DNA of 18,534 nt. It comes from Intrasporangium_A sp039812505. GTDB lineage: Bacteria > Actinomycetota > Actinomycetes > Actinomycetales > Dermatophilaceae. Positions 7,446 through 14,657 of the stretch are shown in pieces; position 1 is the stretch's first letter; each line of letters opens with the position of its first letter. Location: the NCBI RefSeq assembly GCF_039812505.1, contig NZ_JBDIAQ010000065.1, forward strand, positions 1-18,534, read 5' to 3'. The translations under genes and the position numbers were made by a program. The notes beneath the pieces are model-generated. The model ran no database searches. It worked only from the letters and a program-made list of their open reading frames with translations, and was not told the origin of the DNA.

Positions 7446-7942
7446 GCGGATACAGCCTGCCGCGTCCGATCCGGGAGGCCGACGACACCAGCGGCTTCGA
7501 CAGCGGCGAGGGCGCCCTCGATCAGTACCTGCGCAGGCGGGCACTGGCCAACCACATCCAAGGCGCTTCACGCTGCTATGTCACCTGCCGTGCCGACCGG
7601 GTCGTCGGCTACTACGCCCTCGCCTCGGCGAGTGTTGGGCATCGCGACGTGGCCGGGAAGGTGCGTCGCAACATGCCTGATCCGGTACCGGTGATTCTGC
7701 TGTCTCGTCTCGCGGTGGACCGGACGGAGCAGGGTTCCGGGCTGGGCAAGAACCTGTTGCGCGACGCCATCCTCCGCTCGATCCGGGCTTCCGAGATCGT
7801 CGGCGTGAGGGCGCTGCTGGTCCACGCCCTCAACGACACCGCTCGCGCGTTCTACGCCCACTTCGACTTCGACCCCTCGCCGACAGACCCGTTGCACCTG
7901 GTACTCCTGATCAAGGACGCCCGTTCCGCAGCCGGCCGCTGA
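7442..7942 (+). CDS. GNAT acetyltransferase toxin (TacT-like)
   Basis: A 166-residue GNAT-fold acetyltransferase of the type paired with DUF1778 proteins. TacT, AtaT and related toxins acetylate the amino group of aminoacyl-tRNA and stop translation. The N-terminus carries FDSGEGALDQYLRRRA (19-34), typical of the family. The acetyl-CoA motif is RLAVDRTEQGSGLGKNLL (89-106). The catalytic tyrosine lies in FYAHFDF (Y138). Length fits the 160-170 residue family. I chose GTG at 7442, overlapping the antitoxin stop; the frame is open further left but that part is a shadow of the antitoxin. All key residues seem present, so the pair may be functional. Confidence 0.88.
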   Translation: MSGYSLPRPIREADDTSGFDSGEGALDQYLRRRALANHIQGASRCYVTCRADRVVGYYALASASVGHRDVAGKVRRNMPDPVPVILLSRLAVDRTEQGSGLGKNLLRDAILRSIRASEIVGVRALLVHALNDTARAFYAHFDFDPSPTDPLHLVLLIKDARSAAGR

Positions 7943-8386
7943 GACCTCGGGTTCGGGCCCAGACTTGGCTTGGGTCTTCACGGATGCGAGCCGGTCCGGC
8001 CGCTCCCTTTCGGGGGAGCCGGATAGCCAGATGCTTCCGATCGTGGAAGAGCCCACGTGGGCCAGGCGGGTCACCTTCGGGCCGGTTGATGCACGAACGG
8101 CGGCGCCGGCAACCTGGTGACCTGTGGGTGCAGTCCTTCCGCCAGCCAACGATGTCGACGTCGGCGGGCGCGGCAGGTGGCCCGCAGTCACGTGGAGGTG
8201 TGTCCATCTTGGATGGCGGGGCGGCACCAGCTAGCCTCAGTGGCTGACAGGGATTCGGCCGGTCGGGTCAGGCGTCTGGGGGGTGCTTCTCGTCAGCGCT
8301 CCAGGTGGCGCCCGTCCGGAGGAGGTCAGCCCGCGATTGCAGACGGTAACGGCGGCGATGCGTTCATCCTCCCGGTCCAGGCTCTC
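7943..8386. other. 444-nt stretch without a recognised gene
   Basis: No family is recognisable in any frame. A stem-loop GCTCCC-TTTCGG-GGGAGC at 8002-8019 lies 60 nt after the acetyltransferase stop; it lacks a T-run, so a terminator role is uncertain. A short open plus-strand frame includes QMLPIVEEPTWARRVTFGPV (about 8030-8090) and ends at a stop soon after; I do not recognise it. Given its neighbours the stretch is probably decayed sequence. Confidence 0.5.
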
Positions 8387-9081
8387 GTGGCCCAGCTGGT
8401 CCATGATGATGATCCGGTTGTCGACTGGGCGATGGCCGACGCATTGCTGCGCGAGGGGCTGAAGGGTGTGTCGAGCACGCTCTTCGCGTTTATCGGCCGA
8501 GAGGGCCGATGGCGGTCATCGGACGTCGCGAGGTTCGCCTGCCTGGCTACCGGGCGGCCGTCGAGGGGGTGTGACGCGCCGGTTTCCAGCCTGCCGTGCG
8601 GGTCACCGGTGGCCGGGCCGTGGCGTACACGCCGAGGGCATTGGTGGTGGACATTGTCCAACATCGGTCGAGAGCCGACGACGACCCCCTTGCTCGCTTC
8701 GAGACCTACGGCGCGCTTCTGGTCGCAGCGTTTGGGCCTTGGGCATCGAGGCCCAGATAGGGGCTGTGCCTGGCGAGTACTGCCCAGGGCGCACTCGATC
8801 AATGTCGGAGGGGCCGCGAAGCTCGTCGGAACCTCACGGCGTGTCGTTCGCGGTGCCTGGCTGTTCAGTGCCCTGATCGTTCTCGATGACCAGGAGCGGG
8901 TGGCGCAGGCTCTCGCCGACATCTACGGGGCGTTCGACCACCCGTTCGATCCGACATCGGTCGGCTCGGTCTTCGCGGAGGTCCCGCCCGTCCGATTGTT
9001 GAGGTCGAAGCGGCCATCATGGCCGGCTTCGGCCAACGCAAGGCTGAAACCATCCGGATCAGCACTGTGCTGCATGGTTGA
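8387..9081 (+). pseudogene. Decayed lipoate-protein ligase (LplA/BPL family)
   Basis: Read across frames, this stretch gives an ordered lipoate-protein ligase. DDDPVVDWAMADALLREG (about 8400-8455) is followed by a frame change near 8481. LRVYRPRGPMAVIGRREVRL and VRVTGGRAVAYTPRALVVDI follow, with an in-frame TGA at 8571-8573 between them, then DDDPLARFETYGALLVAA. A shift near 8735 leads to LGIEAQIGAVPGEYCPG, and one near 8792 to HSINVGGAAKLVGTSRRVVR, which holds the conserved ligase Lys. ALADIYGAFDHPFDPTSVGS comes next, and a shift near 8990 precedes the end at TGA 9079-9081. Such enzymes attach lipoate to the lysine of lipoyl domains. At least four frameshifts and one stop show real decay. 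The GTG at 8387 is a guess for the start. Confidence 0.75.
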
Positions 9082-9187
9082 GCTCACGCGCTCGCGCCTG
9101 TGGCGGTGCCGGGACCGTCCGGACCGTCGGCGCAGACCCCTCGCCGATGATCCGGGCGTGAAGATCACGACGGCTGGTCGGCTCGGC

Positions 9188-9850
9188 TCACCCCGGTGTG
9201 GAGCCTTGGAGGGCCATGGTGGAGGTCGGGTTCTCTCGACATGGTCCGGACGGCTGCAAAGTCTCACGCAACCCCCCACTGAGGAAGGCGAGGAGGCGCG
9301 TGAACGCGGCGTCATCCTGGAAGTTGCCGAGTCGCCGCCCGTGGTGGGGGCGGCTGGTGAGATGTGAGATGAGCAGCTGGAACGCCATCTGGAGCGTTTG
9401 GTCGACCTCGGCAGGGTTGGCGTCTGGGAAGCACCGCAGGACGGCCTGCGCTACCAGGGCATCGACCTCCGGTTCTTGCACTCGTTCGGGCTGGCTGCTC
9501 ATCAGCCATCCGATGAGCCGGATCCATTCCCACCCCTCCGCGTCGGTGGCCAGCAGCGTCCAGTAGGGGATCGCAAGCGCCTCGATCACAGCCCGAGGGG
9601 TGATCTCGCCGTGCTGCAGGGTGCGGGACCGCTCGAGGACGTCTTCGACGACCGTCACCGCGTGCCGCTCGATGAGGGCGTCGACGAGCGCGTCCTTAGT
9701 GCCGAAGTGGTAGTGCACCGAGGCCGGACCCAGGCCTGCCTCCCGGTTGACCGCGCGGATCGAGACCGCATCGGGTCCCTCGCGTGAGAACAGCCTCAGC
9801 GCAGCCTTCAGGATGAGCTCTCGGCCGTTGACGTCGGGACGACGAGCCAT
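9188..9850 (-). CDS. TetR-family transcriptional regulator
   Basis: A 220-residue TetR-family repressor. The N-terminal helix-turn-helix lies at about residues 12-55, with VSIRAVNREAGLGPASVHYH (29-48) as the recognition region, followed by FGTKDALVDAL. The C-terminal ligand domain is helical and contains no motif that names the ligand. The ATG at 9850 has GGAGG 6 nt upstream. It is divergent from the lipoyl/E2/E1 operon with 184 nt between starts. That gap holds a palindrome placed on the operon promoter and a second one near its own -35, so I infer repression of both directions until a pathway metabolite binds. Confidence 0.92.
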   Translation of the reverse strand: MARRPDVNGRELILKAALRLFSREGPDAVSIRAVNREAGLGPASVHYHFGTKDALVDALIERHAVTVVEDVLERSRTLQHGEITPRAVIEALAIPYWTLLATDAEGWEWIRLIGWLMSSQPERVQEPEVDALVAQAVLRCFPDANPAEVDQTLQMAFQLLISHLTSRPHHGRRLGNFQDDAAFTRLLAFLSGGLRETLQPSGPCRENPTSTMALQGSTPG

Positions 9851-9916
9851 GCGTGCCTCCTCGATCGGAATGGGTGACGGGCGGGTCTGGAGACCGGGTC
9901 CTGGTCCTGGGCGACG

Positions 9917-9947
9917 ATCCTAGGCTCGCTCGATCCGTCTGATTCAA
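9917..9947 (-). promoter_or_regulatory. Candidate promoter of the TetR gene
   Basis: On the minus strand TTGAAT (9947-9942) and TAGGAT (9922-9917) resemble -35 and -10 boxes with a 19-nt spacer. The -35 overlaps the inverted repeat at 9940-9959, consistent with autoregulation. The spacer is long, so this is tentative. Confidence 0.35.
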
Positions 9948-9959
9948 TCATGCGAATCA
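9940..9959. promoter_or_regulatory. Second inverted repeat, candidate TetR operator
   Basis: TGATTC (9940-9945) and GAATCA (9954-9959) form an inverted repeat with an 8-nt spacer. The half-site matches that of the palindrome 11 nt downstream, in the opposite arrangement, which suggests recognition by the same regulator. Confidence 0.5.
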
Positions 9960-9964
9960 ACTAC

Positions 9965-9994
9965 TTGACTGAATCACTTGATTCATTCTACCGT
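9965..9994 (+). promoter_or_regulatory. Promoter of the lipoyl/E2/E1 operon
   Basis: TTGACT (9965-9970) is a good -35 and TACCGT (9989-9994) a plausible -10, with an 18-nt spacer. The first ATG of the operon follows about 40 nt downstream at 10035. The TetR-type palindrome occupies nearly the whole spacer. Confidence 0.55.
9970..9985. promoter_or_regulatory. TetR-type operator palindrome in the operon promoter
   Basis: TGAATCA-CT-TGATTCA has two perfect 7-bp arms and a 2-nt spacer. It sits exactly between the -35 and -10 elements and next to a divergent TetR gene, the classical arrangement for a repressor that blocks polymerase. The DNA here is noticeably more AT-rich than the surroundings. 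Confidence 0.75.
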
Positions 9995-10034
9995 AGTCCT
10001 CACCATGAAGACCAGACCAAGGAGGGTCCCGGAC

Positions 10035-10325
10035 ATGACCGAGCTGTACGAGGTCACGATCCCCGCGAGCGGATCGGTCGAGAACGTCGTCATCACCGTC
10101 TGGCTCGTCGCCGTCGGCGACACGCTCGAGAAGGGTGACCTGGTGGCCGAGATCAGCACCGAGAAGGTCGACACCGAGCTGGTCACCGAACGCGCCGGAC
10201 GGGTGGTGGCCCTGCTCGTCGAGGAGGGCGACGAGGTTCCTGTCGGGACGAGCGTCTGCCTGATCGCCCCCGTCGACGCACCCGATGACGCGGTCACCGC
10301 CGCGGTCGCGGCCCGTCAGGGCTGA
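10035..10325 (+). CDS. Free-standing lipoyl-domain protein (E2 lipoyl carrier)
   Basis: A 96-residue protein that is almost entirely one lipoyl/biotinyl domain. The modified lysine is K44 in AEISTEKVDTEL (38-49), matching the ETDKV-type hairpin of 2-oxo acid dehydrogenase E2 components. The second half, GRVVALLVEEGDEVPVG, is the typical symmetric repeat. In most complexes this domain is fused to the E2 catalytic core; here the core is the next gene, 8 nt downstream, in another frame. The ATG at 10035 has GGAGGG 8 nt upstream; an ATG further left belongs to the leader. It should carry acyl groups from E1 to E2. Confidence 0.9.
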   Translation: MTELYEVTIPASGSVENVVITVWLVAVGDTLEKGDLVAEISTEKVDTELVTERAGRVVALLVEEGDEVPVGTSVCLIAPVDAPDDAVTAAVAARQG

Positions 10326-10333
10326 ACAGCGTC

Positions 10334-11113
10334 ATGTCGACCCCTGTCGAGGTTCCGTCGCTGCCCGAGGCGTACGAGTCCATCCCCTGCGTGACACACC
10401 GCCACACCCCGCGTCGCCGGGCCGTCGCCAGGTCCATGACCCTGGCCGCCCAGGTCCCGACGCTGACCGCGGATGTGCGCGTCGACCTGTCCCAGCTGAT
10501 GTCGGTGCGTGCCGACTGGGGCCACAACGGCGGCGCAGCGGGTCGCCCCTCCGTGCTGGCGCTGATCGCGTGGAACGCCGTGCGGGCGCTCGATGCCTTC
10601 CCGGCCCTGAACGCGTCATGGAGCGAGCAGGCCCTGCTGGCCTGGGAGCCGGTCAACCTCGCGATCGCGGTCGACACTCCCAAGGGTGTCGTGGCGCCGG
10701 TCATTCGTCGGGCTGAGACGCTGAATGCAGCCGAGCTGACCGCGGCGTTCGCTGCCGTGGCCGACAGGGCCCGGGGCCGTGGGCTGTCGCTCGCCGACCT
10801 CGAGGGCGGCACGTTCACGATCAGCAACCCTGGAGCCGTCGGCCCGGCTATCCGTGCCGAGGCGCTGCTCAACGTCCCACAGGTCGCCCTCCTCGGGCTG
10901 CCCGGGATCGTGCGCCAACCCATCGTCGTCGGTACGGGCCAGGACGAGCGGGTCGAGATCCGCTCGACGATCTCACCGTCCCTGACCTTCGACCACCGCG
11001 CCATCGACGGCGCGGACGCGATCCGCTACCTCGTGGCCCTGCGCGACCACATCGAGACCACGGATGCCGCCGAGTACCACCGCGCAGCCCAACCAGATCG
11101 GAGGACCTCATGA
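10334..11113 (+). CDS. 2-oxo acid dehydrogenase E2 catalytic core without lipoyl domain
   Basis: A 259-residue acyltransferase core of the dihydrolipoamide acyltransferase family. It moves the acyl group from the lipoyl arm to CoA. The active-site motif is FDHRAIDGADAIRYL, with H221 and D225. Upstream, FTISNPGAVGP is a conserved segment of the fold. The protein begins right at the core; both the lipoyl domain and the peripheral subunit-binding domain that usually precede it are absent. The lipoyl domain is supplied by the gene before. The start has only a weak ribosome binding site, so translation may be coupled. Its stop overlaps E1-alpha by 4 nt (ATGA). Confidence 0.9.
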   Translation: MSTPVEVPSLPEAYESIPCVTHRHTPRRRAVARSMTLAAQVPTLTADVRVDLSQLMSVRADWGHNGGAAGRPSVLALIAWNAVRALDAFPALNASWSEQALLAWEPVNLAIAVDTPKGVVAPVIRRAETLNAAELTAAFAAVADRARGRGLSLADLEGGTFTISNPGAVGPAIRAEALLNVPQVALLGLPGIVRQPIVVGTGQDERVEIRSTISPSLTFDHRAIDGADAIRYLVALRDHIETTDAAEYHRAAQPDRRTS

Positions 11114-12258
11114 CCCAGACCTCGACATCAACGACCCACGGCTCGGCGCGCCGGCCGACGCTCGAGACGATGTTCCACCGGATGGTCATCGCCCGAGGCA
11201 TCGAGGACCTGTTCGAACGCTGGACGGCCGACCGGACCTTCCAGGGCTGGTGGCACCCGGGGCGCGGTCAGGAAGGCTCAGGGATCGGGGTCATGTGGGC
11301 CCTCGCCCCGGAGGACCAGATCATGTGGTACCACCGCGGGGCCATCTGGCCGATCGCGCGAGGCATGTCCCCCACACTCGTGATCGCCGACCTGCTCGGC
11401 CGCACCAACGGCAGCACCAGAGGCAAGGGCGGCGGGTCCCCGCACTGGGTGGACCACTCGCTCGGACTGATGGGCTCCGGCGGCACCCTGGGCACCGCCC
11501 ACGTCCTCGGCGGCGGACTGGCCCTGGCCAAGCAGGTCCTCGGCAACCCGGGCATCGTCGTGGCCGGCTTCGGCGACGGCACCAGCGCCCGCGGCACCTT
11601 CCACGAGACCCTGATCCAGGCCGTCGCCTGGAAGCTGCCGCTGCTCTACCTGTGCGAGAACAACGGCTGGTCCGTCAGCACCTCGTTCGCCCGCACCTCG
11701 GGCACGGCCACGGTGGCCGAACGCGCGGCGGCATACGGTATTCCCGGCGTCACCGTCGACGGCCAGGACGCGCTCGCCGTGCGCGATGCCGTCGCCACGG
11801 CCCGCGAGCATATCGTCGCCGGGCACGGCCCGTACCTGGTCGAGACGCGCACCTACCGGCTCGGCGGGCACTACTTCGGCGACGTCGGCAAGTACCGGCC
11901 GGCAGACGAGCTCGCCGACTACCGCGACCCCATCGAGGTCCTGGGCAGCCACCTCGAGCAGGAAGCCCGCGAGGCAATCAGCCGGCGCGCCCTCGCCGAG
12001 CTGGAGGCCAGCGCCCAGGAGGCCCTCGATGGCCCGGTCCCTGGCGCGGACACCATCTTCCACACCTGTATGCGGAGGAGTCACGATGAGCCAGACCAAG
12101 ATGCTTCGCTACCAGCAGGCCATCGGCCTGGCCATCGAGGAGGAGATGCGCCGCGACCCCCGAGTCTTCGCGATGGGCCAGGACCTGACCACCCTCGGCG
12201 GCCAGTTCGGCCTTTCCCGCGGGCTGATCGACCACTTCACCGAGAACCGGGTGCGTGA
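11110..12258 (+). CDS. 2-oxo acid dehydrogenase E1 alpha subunit (3' frame disturbed)
   Basis: The thiamine diphosphate-dependent alpha subunit that, with E1-beta, decarboxylates a 2-oxo acid and acylates the lipoyl arm. The ThDP motif starts at GDG (155-157) and ends at NN (184-185), with GTFHETL between; GRGQEG (residues 51-56) is another landmark. The ATG at 11110 has GGAGG 6 nt before it. As written the frame runs to 12258, 382 residues, 173 nt into E1-beta. However, the other frame ends with LYAEESR and a TGA at 12087-12089 that overlaps the E1-beta start as ATGA, which looks like the genuine family C-terminus. A missing base near 12058-12066 would restore a 326-residue protein, the usual size. 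Acetoin dehydrogenase-like and branched-chain types are both possible. Confidence 0.88.
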   Translation: MTQTSTSTTHGSARRPTLETMFHRMVIARGIEDLFERWTADRTFQGWWHPGRGQEGSGIGVMWALAPEDQIMWYHRGAIWPIARGMSPTLVIADLLGRTNGSTRGKGGGSPHWVDHSLGLMGSGGTLGTAHVLGGGLALAKQVLGNPGIVVAGFGDGTSARGTFHETLIQAVAWKLPLLYLCENNGWSVSTSFARTSGTATVAERAAAYGIPGVTVDGQDALAVRDAVATAREHIVAGHGPYLVETRTYRLGGHYFGDVGKYRPADELADYRDPIEVLGSHLEQEAREAISRRALAELEASAQEALDGPVPGADTIFHTCMRRSHDEPDQDASLPAGHRPGHRGGDAPRPPSLRDGPGPDHPRRPVRPFPRADRPLHREPGA

Positions 12259-13141
12259 CACGGCGGTCGTCGAGACGTTCATGATCGGCGGGGCCTGCGG
12301 CGCCGCGATCGGCGGTGCCGTCCCGGTTGTCGACATCACCTTCTCCGACTTCCTGTTCATCGCAGGTGACGAGGTCTTCAACAAGCTGGCCAAATGGCGC
12401 TTCATGCACGGCGGGCAACCCAACGAGCTGCCCGTGACGGTCATCGCCGGCACCGGCATCCTCGGCGGGTCCGGCGCCGAGCACAACTCCAGCATCGAGG
12501 CCCACCTGCTGCACACACCCGGCCTGAAGGCCGTCACCCCGGCCACCCCGGCCGACGTCAAGGGCCTGCTCAAGGCCGCGATCCGCGACCCGGACCCGGT
12601 GATCTTCATGCCGAACAAGGGCATGTTCTTCCAGCGCGGTGCGGTACCGGTCAGCGAGGGCTTCGTGCTTCCCCTGGGCAAGGGCACGGTCCGACGTGAG
12701 GGCAGCCAGGTCACCGTCATCACCTACAGCGGCAGCGTCCCGGTCGTCCTGCAGGCCGCCGACCGGGCCGCCGAGGCGGGCATCGATGTGGAGGTCATCG
12801 ACCTGCGCTCGATCGCCCCGCTGGACTGGGACCTGGTGCTCTCGGCCGTCGCCCGGACCGGACGCGCCCTCGTCGTCCACGAGGCGCCGCGCACCGGCGG
12901 GGTCGGCGCGGAGATCTCCGCGCGTATCAACGAGAACCTGTTCGACTCCCTGAAGGCACCCGTGGCCCGGGTCTGCGGAGCAGACACCCACATCCCACAG
13001 AACGCCCACCTCGAGAAGTACTGCGTCCCCTCGGTCGAGCAGGTCCTCGAGGCCCTGCACGCCCTCACCAGCCGCCCGGCCCGGCTCCAGCGCCCGCCTG
13101 ACCCCGGCGGCACACCCCCGCTCCCGACCCGCCGCGCCTAG
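12086..13141 (+). CDS. 2-oxo acid dehydrogenase E1 beta subunit
   Basis: A 351-residue transketolase-type beta subunit, partner of the preceding alpha. The Glu that activates thiamine is E63 in TAVVETFMIGGA. DITFSDFLFIAGDEVFNKLA and GGSGAEHNSSIEAHLLHTPG match the conserved central blocks, and the C-terminal transketolase domain includes VIDLRSIAPLD. The ATG at 12086 is preceded by GGAGGAG. The last 20 or so residues are Pro/Arg-rich (SRPARLQRPPDPGG) and extend past the usual end. The pattern resembles acetoin dehydrogenase AcoB-type proteins, but acetoin as the substrate is not proven. Confidence 0.92.
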   Translation: MSQTKMLRYQQAIGLAIEEEMRRDPRVFAMGQDLTTLGGQFGLSRGLIDHFTENRVRDTAVVETFMIGGACGAAIGGAVPVVDITFSDFLFIAGDEVFNKLAKWRFMHGGQPNELPVTVIAGTGILGGSGAEHNSSIEAHLLHTPGLKAVTPATPADVKGLLKAAIRDPDPVIFMPNKGMFFQRGAVPVSEGFVLPLGKGTVRREGSQVTVITYSGSVPVVLQAADRAAEAGIDVEVIDLRSIAPLDWDLVLSAVARTGRALVVHEAPRTGGVGAEISARINENLFDSLKAPVARVCGADTHIPQNAHLEKYCVPSVEQVLEALHALTSRPARLQRPPDPGGTPPLPTRRA

Positions 13142-13166
13142 CGGCCCCAGCCAGAAGGGTTCACCG

Positions 13167-14657
13167 ATGAACCTGTCCGAGACCACACGCGACACCGGCG
13201 ACGCCCAGCGGCCAGTCGACGTCCACGCGCATGGCGACTCCCCGGTCCGACCCGGACGCTCCACCCGCTACTGGATCCTGGTCATCTTCGTCCTGGTCGT
13301 CCTCTCCGAGGAGGTCGCCTACGCGTTCAACCTCGTCACCCCAGCCCTGCCGCACATCGCCCAAGCGTTCGGCACGACCCAGATCGCCTGGGTCTCCACC
13401 GCCTTCTCCCTGATGGGAGCCGTCAGCGCGCCCCTGTTCGGCAAGCTCGCCGACAAGCACGGCAAGAAGACCTGGCTGCTGATCAGCGCCGGCCTCATGG
13501 CGCTCGGCTCGTTGACCGTGCTCCTCGCGCCGACCTACCCCATCCTCCTGATCGGCCGCACCGTCGAGGGCCTCGGCCTCGGCATCGTCGCGATCACCTA
13601 CTCGCTGATGCGTGACATCCTGCCCCCCAAGATGATGGCCCTTGGCGTGAGCCTGGCCACCGCCGGGATCGGCGTCACCGGGATCATCGGCCCATACATC
13701 GCCGGCTACCTGCTCGACCACCACGGCTACCGTGGGGTCTTCGTCTTCCTGCTGGCCCTGCCGGTGATCGTTGGCATCGCGATCGCCTTCATTGTCCCCG
13801 AGACCCCCGTGCGGGTCCACGAACGGATCAACTACGTCAGCGCCCTGATCCTCGGCGCGGCGTTCGGTGTCCTGCTGTTCGTCCTGGGCGAGGGCGGGGC
13901 CTGGGGCTGGACCTCAGGCAAGACGATCGTCGGGTTCCTCCTCGGCCTCGCCGTGCTCGCCCTGTGGGCGGTCCGCGAGGGAAAGGTCGCGGTGCCACTG
14001 ATCGACCTCAAGGTCGTCAAGAGCCGCGCGTTGGGCCTGACCATGATCACCAACCTCGTCGCCCAAGCGGTCATCACGGTCCAGTTCGTCCTGCTGGCCT
14101 ACCTCGTCCAGGTGCCCCGCGAGCTCGGCCAGACCTACGGGCTGGGCATGAACGCCGAACAGATGGCCGGGATCACCAGCCTGGCCGGACTCGCCTCGGT
14201 CGCGATGGGCTTCCTGGTCGGGTGGCTCGCCGAACGTGTCGGTGCCCGCATCCCCAACCTGGTCGGCTTCGCACTCATGGCCCTCGGCTCGGGCCTGCTC
14301 GCCCTGACACACGACACCTATGGGCAGGTCCTGGTCGGCTATGTGGTCTACGCCTTCGGAGGCGGCCTGGTCAGCGCCGCGATCCCGAACCTGGTCATCG
14401 CCGCGGTCCCACCCGAGCAGCAGGCGGTCAGCGCCACCACCGTCGGCGTCGTCGGCAGCCTCGGCTCGACCATCGCGGTCCAGGTGACCTTCGCGGTCCT
14501 GAGCCTTCAGATCCTCCAGCTCATCCAAGGCTCACCCATCTACGCCGAGCAGGGGTTCACGACGATCTACTGGCTGTCCGCGGCCGCCTCGGTCCTTGCC
14601 GTCCTCGCGACCCTTGCGATGCGCCACGGCCGGCGTCCGATGTCAGTGGAGGCGTGA
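13167..14657 (+). CDS. MFS transporter (14-helix DHA2 type) of the catabolic operon
   Basis: A 496-residue permease with a cytosolic N-terminal tail of about 33 residues and a first helix starting at YWILVIFVLVV. MFS motif A appears as FGKLADKHGKK (91-101), and GVTGIIGPYIAGYL is an antiporter-like motif C in the fifth helix. The length and number of hydrophobic stretches suggest 14 helices. The start lies 25 nt after E1-beta with AGAAGGG as ribosome binding site, and the stop shares one nucleotide with the dehydrogenase start. In a catabolic operon uptake of the substrate is likely, though DHA2 members are often exporters. It is not closely similar by eye to the MFS protein at 1290-2744. Confidence 0.85.
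   Translation: MNLSETTRDTGDAQRPVDVHAHGDSPVRPGRSTRYWILVIFVLVVLSEEVAYAFNLVTPALPHIAQAFGTTQIAWVSTAFSLMGAVSAPLFGKLADKHGKKTWLLISAGLMALGSLTVLLAPTYPILLIGRTVEGLGLGIVAITYSLMRDILPPKMMALGVSLATAGIGVTGIIGPYIAGYLLDHHGYRGVFVFLLALPVIVGIAIAFIVPETPVRVHERINYVSALILGAAFGVLLFVLGEGGAWGWTSGKTIVGFLLGLAVLALWAVREGKVAVPLIDLKVVKSRALGLTMITNLVAQAVITVQFVLLAYLVQVPRELGQTYGLGMNAEQMAGITSLAGLASVAMGFLVGWLAERVGARIPNLVGFALMALGSGLLALTHDTYGQVLVGYVVYAFGGGLVSAAIPNLVIAAVPPEQQAVSATTVGVVGSLGSTIAVQVTFAVLSLQILQLIQGSPIYAEQGFTTIYWLSAAASVLAVLATLAMRHGRRPMSVEA

Noticed and set aside
8117..9367. A single 416-codon plus-strand ORF in the empty region
   Set aside because: Only some segments look like protein; the rest of the ligase lies in the other frames, so the ORF is an artefact of a decayed gene.
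12055..12089. Programmed -1 frameshift in E1-alpha
   Set aside because: There is no slippery heptamer or evident downstream structure; a simple indel is more likely.
11978..13264. Long minus-strand open frame opposite E1-beta
   Set aside because: It is an antisense shadow; E1-beta on the plus strand has full family motifs.
13964..14656. Open frame extending the zinc dehydrogenase to 614 residues
   Set aside because: The added part is an out-of-frame reading of the MFS gene; the ATG at 14657 has a ribosome binding site and overlaps the MFS stop.
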